64,000 bases of DNA from Polytrichum commune (taxonomy: Eukaryota > Streptophyta > Polytrichopsida > Polytrichales > Polytrichaceae). Positions 36,985 to 49,107 of the stretch are shown one piece after another (positions within the stretch are counted from its first letter, which is position 1; each line of letters begins with the position of its first letter). A program made the translations under genes and the position numbers. The stretch spans positions 27,852,144-27,916,143 of the forward strand of contig OX485809.1 in the NCBI GenBank assembly GCA_950295325.1. The letters run 5' to 3'. Under the pieces are notes generated by a model. It saw only the letters and a list, made by a program, of their open reading frames with translations, was not told the DNA's origin and searched no databases.

Positions 36985-39135
36985 AGAATCAACAAGCTAT
37001 AAGATAGATATACCTAGAATCATCACCAAACTTAAAACCACCATCACTATGTATCACATGCATACATTTGTTGCTTCCACATATATGCATGTGGTACATA
37101 GTAATGGTTCTATGTTAAACGATGATTTTGAGTATACCTACCTTATATCTCAGTCCTTGTCTACATAGCGTTCCTTTATACTCTCTCTTCCTCCTTTTTT
37201 TGTTTTTTTGTTTTTGGGCACAAAGTGTTCCTTTACAACAACAACAAAAGAATTTCTTGTAGTAATTGATTACCCACAAGATCTAGTGGCCCTTTCACCC
37301 AAGTCCTTGGTGCACACTCACATAGGTACATATGGGATGTGCATGTACACTAATTGTCTTTAGACCAAAATTGTTACACTAAATTTCAAATCAATTTCAT
37401 GAAATAAATCTCTTATTTGATTAAGGCTGCAATGACACTGTGGAATTATTATTTGAGACCTCGATCAGGTGCAACAATGTGTTATAGAGGAGGTTTTACC
37501 TACTTAAGTTATTGAATGGAATACCTCATGTTGTCAACATGCAATCTATGAAGCTTTTCTAACCAGAGCTCATTATTTTGACCCACCTCTTCAGATCTCA
37601 TATTCAGAAAATTGCGACTTCTCAATTCTCACTAAGCACTTTGCGTTCAGGAAGTTCCTTAAATGATACTTTCACCCATCATTTTCCATCCTCGATGTTC
37701 ATTCTCCATCAATGCAACTATTGTTGATCATGTTGTGGCCACTTCCAATTTCATATACACAATTCCCTTATTTCAGTAATCAAATCTAACTCACAAAGAT
37801 TGTAATCTCAAGGTTTTGATTTGGAGTAGAGATCCAAAAGTTATAAGATTTTAAAGTGAACGCATCTTTTGTTTTGAAGAGGGAGTGACAGATGAGCTAT
37901 TAATGTCTTGCACCAAAAACAGACTGATTACGTGGGCGTTATAACAAATATTTAGACTTTGCTCAATAAACTTAACAAAGATATATAACTCACTCAAAGC
38001 ATCGTAAAGGCAATATTTTTGTTTCATTTTCATTTAAAGTATAATCTTGGCTATATTAGAAAAGTTTGTCATAATATAGATGAGCCAAATTTTGTCTCAA
38101 TCTCTCAAGTTGATGTTCCCAAGTCCCATCCCATGACCTCAAAGTCAAAAAGTGATTGGAATCGACCTCTCCAAACTTGTAAGAATGAAGAAGAATGACC
38201 ACATAAGGCCCACATCCTTGTTTTAGTTAAGTTAAGTTTGGTTTGGTTTATATTAGCTTCCCTTTCAAAGCCAGTAAGACTACCATGCAACAAAATATCT
38301 GAAGATGAATCTATCGCCTTCAACGTAGTTGTTGCAACCAACCACCCACCCTAGAGAAGGCCTTGAATTGCAATCTTGTCATGCTTTGCTCGACCCCTCT
38401 CGCTTTCTCCGCTTTCCCGCATCCTTGTGGACTCGGGGTCTCCCAACCCAAGATAGAAAGGAAGGGCCGAACGCGACCGCTGCACCACCCGCCTCGCAAC
38501 GCATGCGTTTCACTCCAAGTACCCCCCCCCCCAATGCCCATGCCCATCCCAATCAGTTGTTGTTGTTGCTCCTCAAGCCATCGTAGTATCCCAAAAAGAG
38601 GAGTAGGACTCGGGATTGGGACCGCTCCCTAAAAGCAAAGGCCATGCCTTTGCTCCCGAGTCCCAACCTCTTCGATTATGAAATACTTATTAAATAAAAC
38701 CTCCACAAAAAAAAGCAAGCTAGACTTGCCACCAAATGCTCCATTCGCCTTTGCACGCTCACACCACCAACTTATCAAGGTTGCCTTTACCAAAGTTGTT
38801 GCAGGTCGGCCGATTAAGAAGCAGATAGAGGTGGGTGTACGCATGGCCTTAATATGATTTCATTTCACAACACGGGCACTTACCGAAGGGAAAAGTAAAC
38901 ACAATGGCTCCTATAAGATTGATGCCGATTCATATCGATGTAAGTTTATTGTACTAATTTGGGTCTATTCAGTCATCTAGTTCTTCATTATGAAACTTGT
39001 TGAAATTGTCATGTCAAGTTTTAGAATATTAAGAGGTGAGATTACGCAACACTTAGCTATAAAGTGGTCAAAGACGATTTTCTTTAATTCTCATTCTTCA
39101 AGTGGTCACATACTAGGCGGCCTTCTTAATCACCC
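36985..39135. other. Intergenic, GC-richer island at 38,330-38,680
   Basis: Mostly AT-rich. The 38,330-38,680 island has a C run at 38,521-38,532 and an imperfect inverted repeat around actcggga / tcccgagt (38,607-38,663). Open frames there have no recognisable domain. A decayed gene fragment is possible but unsupported. Confidence 0.4.
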
Positions 39136-40056
39136 TAATTATTGATGGCATAATCCAATGTGATCATAAAACATTGTGTTTTTTGAGAGTCCATTGTGAA
39201 CCACAAGATGTGCCCTACACCACTCAATTAATAATATAGCTAGGTATCCAATTACCTAGAGAGTGACCACATAAAGGTCTACATTCCTTAGCGTGAGCGT
39301 AGTAGCTTTGAGGTTCTAGAATGTTTGAGATTGTGTATGGCTAGTTTAGTTTTGGTGATGGGGCTGAACTGAGATGGGAACCAGAAGGAGTGGATGTTCA
39401 AAATGATCGCATATGAATGAAGTACCTTTCATCCGTCCAACATAAAAACTTAGACCCTTTTTAGGAATTAAAATGGCATTTATCTAAAAGATACCGAAAA
39501 ATTATGTGCTCATAATCTTTAATTATTTTATGTTCTTTACTAAACATAATTGGAGGGGGATTTGAATGACCATTTAATGAGAGAAAGTATCTTCACTTGA
39601 TAATGAATAAGATATTTTGTACGAGGTTCAAAAAGTATGAGGAAATGAACATGGACATGATTTGGATTTGCTTATCATCTTGTGTGATTATGGGTTTCAT
39701 CTCTTATGACAAGTGGGTGCAGGGTTAAAAGTGTTTGTTCAAGACCCACATATTTTAAAAACAACCTATGCTTTTTCAGTTAAGGAGGAAGTTTGAGATG
39801 GCTACTAGAGGATGATACGATAGGGTGGATAACCTAGCGGACAAAAGAGGGGTTAGGGTCGGAGGTACCACATGGTGGTTGCCAATTGCTAGATGTAGCA
39901 TCCCCCATCATTCACCATTTATATTTCACAAAAACAACGGTTGGAATTTTGGGGTCGCAAAAACCCTACTACCTTGGTTCCTCTCTAGAGGTATTTTTTT
40001 GATGACGTGCATTGAATGTGTAAATGTATGGTGCACCATGAAGATGTTAGGTGAAA
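39136..40056 (+). repeat. R-long copy 2, left part
   Basis: Collinear with positions 1-870 of copy 1, up to the insertion point of the CACTA element. The sequence resumes at 57,429. In copy 1 the joined site reads caccatgtgagctccacctg (about 880-899), with no insertion. Confidence 0.85.
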
Positions 40057-40587
40057 CACTATATTCGTTAAATTGAGACTTTCTCTAGTCTCAAATTAAT
40101 ATATGGATCAAACAACATGAAGATGTCTGAAACTATATTGTCAACAATCTCAAATATATTAAATGTTCTAATATCCCACACCTATGATGTGCGGACATAA
40201 GCACATATGGTAGAGCACTCAACACCAATTTCATCAACAAAAACACATTGGGTAGAGCACTCCAAACAAGTTTCACCCAAAAATATATATATAATGATTT
40301 CTATTATTAGCATGCTCCATAGAATATAGACATTGCAACATACAAAGTGCATGTAATAAATGCATATTTTTTCAATGGACAATTTAGTCCCAAACTTAAT
40401 AAAAAAATGAACTTCACATTTGTATTGAAATATAGTAAATGGATATTCATCCAACTCCAAAACAATATAGTATTCGTAAGTTCTACCCAAACTCTGCCCC
40501 AATTTTGAAGAGCACACATATGAGTAATATATGTTCGTAGAATTACTGTTTACACTATAATCATGCTAACACAATCCTACCAACTTC

Positions 40588-43500
40588 TCATTCAACGTGG
40601 GTTGCTTCTTCTGCGATCCGAGCAAGGTTGTCTTTTGCAAAAGTTATGTACTTTTGAGGGATGGACACTGATCCACTATGATTTTTCCGTGGTTTCCATG
40701 CTATGAATATGGAATCTGTATCTACCCAAGATGGACCGTGCTCAGAATCCACCTTCCACCGAAAGTTAGGGTTTGTATCCCAGCCTGTATAATGCCGAAT
40801 CACATCTTCATTCCTTGCCGTCGGTCGGTAGTACTCCACTTGTATTTGTCGAAAATGAGGGCTGGAAGTTACAAAATTGGGTTTGGACAAAGCTCTTGCC
40901 ACCCACACTGGCTTCACATATGTCTCGTCTCCAGGACGCAAAATGAGCATATATCCTTCATGACAATCCACTGCAATGCGGAAAGATGGTGGCGGACGAC
41001 TACTAGCAGGCCCCACGTAATGGTCGTCCACATCAAACTCCTCTCGAACCTCTCCATTTCCCAAAAGACTAGCCTCTGAAGCTTGTACATCGACTCGTGT
41101 TTGTGGCCAAAATCCATGCCTCAAAGTATGAGGGCTATCTTGGTGGAGGTCTACCAAGGCGGCACGAACACGTGTCCAATAATGTATCCAACTCCCATAA
41201 CGATGCCAACATGATCCGCCAACATCCGCTATCTTCAAACTCTCCCAATATTGTATGAAGCCTGATATACCTTTCAAAATATCCTCCAAATTCTTCATGG
41301 CTATTGGCTTACAAGGGCTAGGCTCCCCATCCGGTAACATGGTCTTCCCATCCGCATCCACGCGCCACACAAGAAGACCCTCCGGCGGGCTCCAGTCTTG
41401 TGTCGTGCACAACAACTTGTATTGCATGGCCGGGACACCATCGTCACGCATGTAGAACCGGAATTGTTGTGCCTTCGTATGCCCGATCAATCGGTGAGCT
41501 CCACTTCGAATATAAGGTTCTATAAATGCCTTGAAGTCTGGCACCTCCTCAATCATATGGGGGATGACGGGAACGTTCTCCAAATCCATGTACGACTTCA
41601 TCAATAATGGGATTGTAGGAAAATCCTCCTCCCGCAACTTCATGCTCCACCGCCCAAAAGATGCATCAATATCATCGTGCGTGTGGCCTACCAATAGGAA
41701 GGACACAAAAACCTCCTTGAAAATGCCTTTCGCAACCAACAACGACCAATATGCAAATACATATCTGCTTTTATTGTCCTTGGCACAATTGTCCAATTGG
41801 ACACGCAAAGTTGGAGGCAATTTCTTGGCAATCACGGGTTCATTGGGTGGCTCGGGCAACGAATGCAAGCATACATCTTTTCCATCCAACACCGCTTCAT
41901 ATAAAGGTGTTGAACCCGTGTTCTCAAATAACAATCCTGAAGAATAGGCTGGTGGTTTCTCTAAATCACGTAAAAGCCTTGCAAATGATCCTATCGTGTG
42001 GTTTGAATCCGCTGGATACAAATCAAGAGCATAATGAGCAAACTTGACATCACCGTGTCCATGTGCAATCATTCCTGCAATGCCAACCCAACGTGATTAG
42101 CATCTATGTATGAATAAACCATTATGAAGGAATCCATGTTCTCCAGTACATCACGGAATAAAAAACCACAACATTTAGGGTATGTCATGACATTGTTTCG
42201 AAGTTCACCTGTAACCGATACAGGCAACTTAAAAAACCCATCCGTGGCCTTGATTCGATTTGCAAAACATGGGGAGGCTGTTTTGGCATGGTCCATTTTG
42301 TCATGGATGACCGTAAGAACCTCCAAGGGCCTGGAGATGGACAAAGCTCTATTTGTGTAGTAATCATTACGGTGTGCCTCTTGCATGTTTACGTGCTTGA
42401 AATAGTTCAATTGATGCGCTGCATATGACTCGGTACCCATCGTGTGTGCATCCCGGAGGCGCTTCAACTTCTCGCAATTAGAGCACCTGGCAAATTTGTC
42501 CCCTCGTCTTTTTGTAATGTATTCGCTAAAGTTTTGTTTCTTGATTGCACTTAATTTTGACAATGAAATTGGCTCCAACCCAATCTTCTCGCCAACTGCA
42601 TTAACGTCCAACAATATGTCTTTCCATTTTGTGCCTGTGGGAAGAACTTTCTCCACAACCTTTTCACCGGTTGTGAGTGTGCGTGTTTTGTGCGGCATTG
42701 CATCAGCAAGGGGGACAATGATGGTTGCTAGAGTTGCCGTTGCTTGCCTTGTTGCTTCCCTAGGTTTCTTTAAACCCACGTTCCCATTGTGACGGGACCG
42801 GCGGCCTTCCTTGGCATAAGCAGCTTGTCTATAGAAGTCCGCCTTCGACACACCGTAAATGGTGTACCATGCCTTACAACACACGTCTATGCTTTCAATG
42901 ATGATTACCTTGCGACCCGTCCCATTCACATGTATTGCCCTATGGACATCAAGTTTTTTTGTGGATCTTAGACGAAAATCTCCAAGCCACATTTCTTCAC
43001 GGATGGCCTTCAATTTATCCCTTGGAAACAATTGGCAACAACAATGCACACAACAATCCTTTGTGGCAACTTCTCTTATGGACTCCTCCCCAAGCAGCCT
43101 TTGACATTTACAATCAGTTGCAGATGGAGAAGGACGTGCCACAGTATCGTACTTTCTTTGACCCTTGCGTGGCCGCATGTTTGATTGCATTTCCTTTTCG
43201 AGTTGCATGTGTCGTTGCTCATGTTCACGCAAGCTAACTCCATCAGTCGTGACATTCCTCAATGGCCACCTGCGGAGGGAGAACCTATGAGTGGGATCCA
43301 CCTCAGAAGGAACGAGTGACTCCAATATGACAATCCCAACGTCCTCGGTGCCAAGCGGATTTTGATCAATGCAATCTTGTGGATGGGTGTTACGACAGAT
43401 ACCCTCCGCCACAACAACCCCATTGTCATTAAGAAGTAACACATCCAAATTCACCCATGAAGCTCTTGAAAGCACGGCACACTCTGGAATGGGACAGTCC

Positions 43501-43712
43501 GGTACGGAACGCGAAGGTATATCGAAATGCTCTTCATCTGAACTCTCATCCATAGTAGCCTCCCCGACAATGTCTAGCTCTTCCTCAGATGCAGATGGCC
43601 AAGTGGCCATGTCTTCTCCAGACGAATACCCTCTTCCAGTATACCCATCCATTTTGCCTACACACATGAACATGGAACCTTGTAAAGAATTGACAAAAGC
43701 TATAGGGTCCAA
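40588..43712 (-). CDS. DUF7869-like transposon protein, candidate transposase
   Basis: Model complement(join(40588..42074, 42209..43712)), 996 residues. The 134-bp intron has a GT donor and ttgcAG acceptor, and joining it restores the frame (PVSVTG then MIAHGHG). Without splicing, the first part stops at 42,069. Motifs: IHDKMDHAK near residue 471, VQLDNCAKDNKSR near 593-605, and VGHTHDDIDASF near 631-642. This D ... DN ... GHTHxDxD pattern is characteristic of multicopy proteins annotated as DUF7869, which I infer to have an RNase-H-like nuclease fold. Cysteine clusters (CCVHCCC near residue 230; CSNC near 410) may bind zinc or DNA. A downstream ATG at 43,652 (MDGYTG) follows a good 3' splice site (tgtgtag) and may be the true start, giving 976 residues. 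It diverges from the plus-strand gene. Confidence 0.75.
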
Positions 43713-43864
43713 TAGAAAAACACAGAAACCTTATCAATTTCGATATCCAGAAAATACTCAACAATTTGTTGTATGAATATTATATCGATGGGTTCCAAAA
43801 AGATGGAGCGCACAACAGTTTATTCAGGATCCGTCTATGCACATCCCCATTGTGTGCATGAGGG

Positions 43865-44742
43865 TGGGTTTGGGTCGAGCAACCCAAACCTCGTGATAGG
43901 ATGGGCCTGCTAATCCAGGCCCAACCCGTGACAGGGGTGGGTTTGGGTCGCTCGACCCAAACCTCACAATGGAGGTGGGTTTGGGTCGCTCGACCCAAAC
44001 CTCACAATGGAGGTGGGTTTGGGTCGCTCGACCCAAACCTCACAATGGAGGTGTGTTTGGGTCGAGCGACCCAAACCTCGTGACAGGATGGGCCTGGTAA
44101 TCCAGACCCAGCCCTTGATAGGGGTGGGTTTGGGTTGCTCGACCCAAACCTCGTGACAGGATGGGCCTGGTAATCCAGACCCAGCCTTTGATAGGGGTGG
44201 GTTTGGGTCGCTCGACCCAAACCTCGTGACAGGATGGGCCTGCTAATCCAGGCCCAACCCCTGACAGGGGTGGGTTTGGGTCGCTCGCCCCAAACCTCAC
44301 AATGGAGGTGTGTTTGGGTCGTGCGACCCAAACCTCATGACAGGATGGGCCTGGCAATCCAGGCCCAACGCGTGATAGCGGTGGGTTTGGGTCGCTCGAC
44401 CCAAACCTCATAATGGAGGTGGGTTTGGGTCGAGCGACCCAAACCTCGTGACAGGATGGGCCTGCTAATCCAGGCCCAACCCGTGACAGGGGTGGGTTTG
44501 GGTCGCTCGACCCAAACCTCACAATGGAGGTGTGTTTGGGTCGAGCGACCCAAACCTCGTTACAGGATGGGCCTGCTAATCCAGGCCCAACCCGTGAGAG
44601 GGGGTGGGTTTGGGTCGAGCGACCCAAACCTCGTGACAGGATGGGCTTGCTAATCCAGGCCCAGCCCGTGATAGGGGTGGGTTTGAGTCGCTCGACCCAA
44701 ACCTCACTATGGGGGTGGGTTTGGGTCGAGCGACCCAAACAT
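43865..44742. repeat. 16-copy palindrome array (higher-order hairpin array)
   Basis: Sixteen copies of the 22-bp palindrome (halves GTTTGGGTCG and CGACCCAAAC, two variable central bases) are joined by two alternating spacers: a short one (ctcacaatggaggtg) and a long one holding a second hairpin (gggcctg ctaat ccaggccc) and cccgtgacaggg. Centres seen are CT, AG, TG and a few mutated forms (gagcaacc, ttgctcg, ctcgcccc). The array sits between the minus-gene start codon and its putative TATA box, so it is probably in the 5' leader or a 5' intron. Every frame is free of stops, which creates a spurious 232-codon frame. Confidence 0.95.
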
Positions 44743-44955
44743 TCCGCAAATTCCGCCTTAAATTGCGGTAATCTTCCATATTTAGCTACGTGGATACTAA
44801 TTGGAAGAATTCAGGCCGTGCATGGCTGTTGTAATTAGCTACTCATCAACGGATGCATACACGAACCTTGCACTCCACCACTACTTGAGAGAGCTTGCAA
44901 CCATTTCAGAATGGAGAGATGAGAAAAAAGGAGCAAAGTTTGGGGGGTTTGGTAC

Positions 44956-44961
44956 TTTATA
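44956..44961 (-). promoter_or_regulatory. Putative TATA box of the minus-strand element gene
   Basis: Minus-strand TATAAA lies in a GC-richer context (ggcgggtag before, gtaccaaacc after). A pyrimidine-rich stretch (tttgctccttttttctcatc) follows some 20-40 bp downstream, as in plant core promoters. Initiation would lie near 44,930, about 1.2 kb from the start codon, with the palindrome array between. Confidence 0.5.
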
Positions 44962-45443
44962 CTACCCGCCTCCGCCTTGGCCTTCCTCTTTGGATCCCTT
45001 TCCCGCCCGAACGTAAACCCTAAACCTAAGTTCAAACCTTCTGACAGAATTTCCCGCTTCTTGTTGGTAATAGAGCATCCATATTTAGCTTGCCTCTTCG
45101 TGGCGCCAACCATCAAATGACCTTGGACAACTAACCTCCTAATTCCGCTATTAAATAACTACACAAAATATGATGTGTGGATTTGATTATATGTAGTGTT
45201 GTTACCACCAGTGTCCGAAAAGTTTTTGAAGTTATTGAGGTTAATTGCCTACCTCTTTAAAAGGGCATAGGCTATTTCCCTCATGGCATAGGTTGCATCC
45301 TACAATATCAAATTTTTGTAAGTTGAAAACCTTTTGAGTTTTTAAGTTACCTGCCAATTGCCTTTAAAACTAATTTTTAGTAGGTTAAAATCCTTCATAT
45401 CTTTTAATGTTGTAGGCTTTAAATTCAAAATTTGAGTACTAAG

Positions 45444-45516
45444 TGGTATCCTTGGCAGGAATTGAACCTGGCTAAGCCCTTCACCACGTTTGAAGGCCAA
45501 GGATTAACCAACTCCT
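45444..45516 (-). mobile_element. tRNA-like / SINE head relic
   Basis: On the minus strand: aggagttggttaatccttgg, then ggcttagccaggttcaattcc, then tgccaaggatacc. A-box-like and B-box-like blocks are spaced as in a tRNA, and the total is about 73 nt. The acceptor ends do not pair well, so it is not called a functional tRNA. Confidence 0.45.
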
Positions 45517-46611
45517 TTTTAAAGAGTTGATTATAAGTTATGAAAGGTTGCTAAAATTCAAATGAGTTTAAGGGTGAAAGTCCTCACCATCTTCTGATTC
45601 AACCTCTATGCGGTGATGGGGCTTGGGCTGTGGTATTTGTAAAGATCGACGGGGAGGGAGTCAGGGCTATTATTGATATCCGCCTATGTGCCACTCAAGA
45701 GCCCCGAGTATTAGCCTAAAGATATGTACTTAGGCCAACTAATTTCCCAATTTGAAGAAGGATGAATGGCTAAAATCCGCTCTTTTAAAAACTTTGTAGG
45801 CAAAATTTCCTACATGTTTTTTACCACATAGGTTGATATCCTATGTTTTAAAATTGTCCATAGGCTCTTTGTCCTACACTTTCAAAATTTTATAGGCTAA
45901 GTCACAAATTTTGTAGGCTGCATTTACACTAGCCTTAGGCTCTTGGCGGACTATGGTTACCACCCTTACATGCTCAACATTAATTTTCAATCCTATGACA
46001 GTTAGTGTTAGAAGTAAATGTGTTGCTACCTTCTACTCTCACGTATATTTCTTCTTTTCACATCCTTACTAACACTAAATTCAAACATGTCAATGCCACA
46101 TATTACTATAGCTTATATTTAATGTTTATTACTTTCATATGGTTATTGATATATTGTGTATTCACTTGTATTTAGTGTATCAAACACTAAATATCATACT
46201 TATTGTAGTTGTGTTTTGTACCTATAGTTTTTATTGATTTGGCTTGCCAAAAAAAATGTAATCAACTTTATTTGTTTTAACAAATGTTTGATGAAAAATC
46301 TAAACATATATAGTTGTATCTATTCAATGCAAGTTGAGCAGAACATGTCCTTAAATACATGTTGGTGTGTTCTAGTGTCACTACACTAAATAAGATATTT
46401 AGAGATTTATACACTAAATATGAACGCATCTACGACGTAACATAACATACATAACAAACATAACATGAAATGTAACCAACGTTCATGTTCATGAATTAGA
46501 CTATTGTGATATCTATATACATTTGTTTTTAGAACCACAAGCGACTTGGCCCCCTCATTTGACCTATGCGCCATTCATTTATGGCTTCGAGTGCAACAAG
46601 ACACATTTATA

Positions 46612-46646
46612 TACCCTAAACCCTAAACCCTACACCCTACACCCTC
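46612..46646 (+). repeat. Short interstitial telomere-like run
   Basis: ccctaaaccctaaaccctac followed by accctacaccct, a few plant-type (CCCTAAA) units. Too short to mark a fusion; more like a telo-box or microsatellite. Confidence 0.7.
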
Positions 46647-46657
46647 GTAGTTGTTCA

Positions 46658-47225
46658 GGGTTGCTTCCCACGGGTAGGTCACTTAGTGCATTTTAAAAAC
46701 GACGTGCGGCATAATATAGAGAGGATTGAAATCATTTGAAATAAAAATTATAAAGGAATTCCAAATAATGAAGGGGCCATTAAATGTAGACAATCCCATT
46801 ATAAGTAAGTTAGATGGACATAAAATGTGGGCCATTATTTTTTTGTAAAATTAATATAGGGGCTGAAGATAAGGTTCCTAGAAGGTATGTTTAGTATAAT
46901 GTTTGCTATGGTCTCCTATGTGTTTTTTTCATAACTTTGTTTGCAATGATATTATTGTTTGCACCCTTCTTTGTTTCCATGGTTTCCCTTAACAGGAAGT
47001 AGATTAGCTTTTATTACTTAAAAGGAATATAGAGTACAAAAAATTGCAGTGACTTGGACAATATAAGTAATGGAAGGGTGCAAACAAATGGGCCATTTTT
47101 GAAATTCAAGTAATTATAGGGAGGCTTTAATTCAACCCTTGAAGGTAAATAGCCCCAAAACAAAAAACCCTGAGCCGCACATGGTGCACAAAAATGCCTT
47201 AGAGTGACCTACCCGTGTGGCTTCC
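46658..47225. mobile_element. Putative 0.57-kb inverted-repeat element
   Basis: Left end gggttgcttcccacgggtag gtcact and right end agtgacctacccgtgtggcttcc are inverted copies. Similarity continues imperfectly over about 50 bp (gcattttaaaaacgacgtgcggc against gcatttttgtgcaccatgtgcggc). It lies inside the large CACTA element, so it is a nested insertion. No target duplication was identified. Confidence 0.6.
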
Positions 47226-48249
47226 ATATAGAACACCATCTACTGTAATTTGTGCCTCATTTCCTAATAAGATATGTTGTTTAATATATGTGGAGGGATC
47301 ATCCAACAACAAAGTGATTGCTTAAATGGCTTCATATAATGTTGAACTCCACATATTAGTATTTGATAGCTTCATATTTGTATACATGGTGCTTCTCTCA
47401 TTTACTATCACTATATTCAATATTTGTAGACTTTATCTTGTCTCAACTAAATATATGAACAACAACAACATTGTCTAATGTTTGGGTCGTCCTACCTAAA
47501 CCATCTTCATATGAGTTCTTAATTGGGTTCTTCAGCAAAAACACCCGCTTCAATATATTTGTATCTCATAAATATGTAAACTTGTAAATAAGTATGTTAA
47601 TGTTCCATCATGCTATAAATCAAACAACATCTTTGTTGCTTTTCGCAAACAACAATGATATTAAGTTGTCAACACTTAATATTGCATAATTCCATATTAT
47701 AATGAATGACACTACATAAACTTGTATAATTAGATTTAGTTCAATGGTATGTGTTAACGGATCCATCGTAGGCTATAGCATTGTCCTTTACCAACAACCT
47801 TCATAGATAATTACAATATATAACTGGAAACCATTCATTGTGTAAATGGTTACCATAGTTATATTATTCCATTATGTAATTGCCTACGAGGATTGCAATA
47901 TAATTATTAAATACTCCTCTTAGTCTAGTATCTATCATTCTCGATTCATGCATATGTGTAGATTACTAAAATTACAAAACCAATACAGTTTCATTATTTG
48001 ATATTAGCAAATCCATCGGGGGACCATTAAATTAAAAACCTTAGGCTATAAAGGTTTTTTAGTATCCTCAAGGATGGTATGGGATAGGTGGCTAAAGGAT
48101 ACCCACCTGCGAGGCCTATCGACCGTCGATGGGCCTGGGGCTCTCCAATGGCTCAAATTGTGTATTCGTTTGGGCCATGGAGCGCCCCGTGACACGTGGC
48201 GGCCATGAGCCGAACGGACACGAAAGGCGCCGGCCCGAATGGGTCCCGC

Positions 48250-48500
48250 CCTTGAGTGACCTTCCCCCTTTCACTCTCCCCTCCGCACTTTCTCCTTCTC
48301 TCTCCTCCGCTCCAAGCTCCTCCTCCTTTGTACGTTCCTCATACTTTCTGGAGGCGCCGCCGCTCTTGAAAGCGCCGCCTCCTCCCTTGCATTCTCTCTC
48401 TCCTTGTCGAACTCGCATTCCCTCTCTCCTTCCCTCTTCATCATTATCTCATTCTCTCTTTCACTCCTCCTCTTCTTTTGATCTATTTTGTTGTTCATTG
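48250..48500 (+). promoter_or_regulatory. Probable core promoter / transcription start region of the plus-strand element gene
   Basis: A sharp CT-rich, GC-richer block (ccttccccctttcactctcc ... ctctcctccgctccaagctc) of the kind seen at plant transcription starts, about 1.5 kb upstream of the start codon at 49,915. The 127-codon frame across it (48,129-48,512) is serine/proline/leucine low complexity from the CT bias and is not called a gene. Confidence 0.45.
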
Positions 48501-48771
48501 AGTGCGCATTGACCGAGTTCTAAGTGTAGTATGAGTTTAGGGTTTGTTTTTGTATTAAAGTCTATACATTTTAGCCATTTCAGAACGTCTTTGTTGTTTT
48601 GGAGTGTGAGTGTTGTTTCAAAGTGGTTGTGTCAGTTCCTCCTGGTCTTAGAAACATTCATGTGTGAGTGTAGAGTGATTTCGGAATTAGAATGATTGTT
48701 CGAAAATCAGGATGCATGTGTGGCCTTCAGATAGCTTCTTTGTTCATGTTTGTAAACACTTGTTACATTCA

Positions 48772-48899
48772 GAGTGAATGTTTGTGAGGGATTGTTTAAT
48801 TCTGAGTGAATGTTTGTGAGGGATTGTTTAATTCTGAGTGAATGTTTGTGAAAGCTTCTTCAATTCAGAGTGAATGTTTGTGAGGCGTTCTTAGTTTTC
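48772..48899 (+). repeat. 32-bp tandem repeat, four units
   Basis: Unit gagtgaatgtttgtgaggga ttgtttaattct starts at 48,772, 48,804, 48,836 and 48,868; the last two are partly diverged. It lies in the presumed 5' leader. Confidence 0.9.
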
Positions 48900-49107
48900 T
48901 GATATCCAATCCTTTCTAGAATCAGCTTCCAAGACTAGCTTGTTAGAACTGCTTCCAACAGCAGCTTGTTGTGTAGTTTGCAAAGCAAGGTGATTTCTTC
49001 AACTTCTTTATGTGTGTCAATTTCTTTAGAGTTTCGCAGCATCTACAATGCATAAGCATTGTATATGCTGCGTAAACACATTATAAAGGTCTCTGGAATC
49101 AAAAGTG

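Larger units (their letters stand above)
45020..48245. other. Intergenic between the two divergent element genes
   Basis: AT-rich and without genes. At 45,240-45,950 there are repeated taggctaaaatcct-like phrases. Other contents are listed separately: a tRNA-like relic, a telomere-like run and an inverted-repeat element. A diverged palindrome (gtttgggtcgtcctacctaa) lies at 47,481. Confidence 0.5.

Noticed and set aside
44040-44738. 232-codon minus-strand open frame through the palindrome array
   Set aside because: The palindrome has no stop codons in any frame, so long repetitive frames arise automatically (VWVARPK, FGSLDPN, GLGRSTQT repeats). No start context or domain.
43865-44742. CRISPR-like array
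   Set aside because: Repeats are palindromic and spacers are themselves repeated, not unique. The genome is eukaryotic and no cas genes are present.
46612-46646. Telomere-like CCCTAAA run as a chromosome-fusion scar
   Set aside because: Only a few units; short telo-box-like runs are common in plant intergenic DNA.
48129-48512. 127-codon frame rich in Ser/Pro/Leu
   Set aside because: CT-rich promoter-like composition produces it; no motif.
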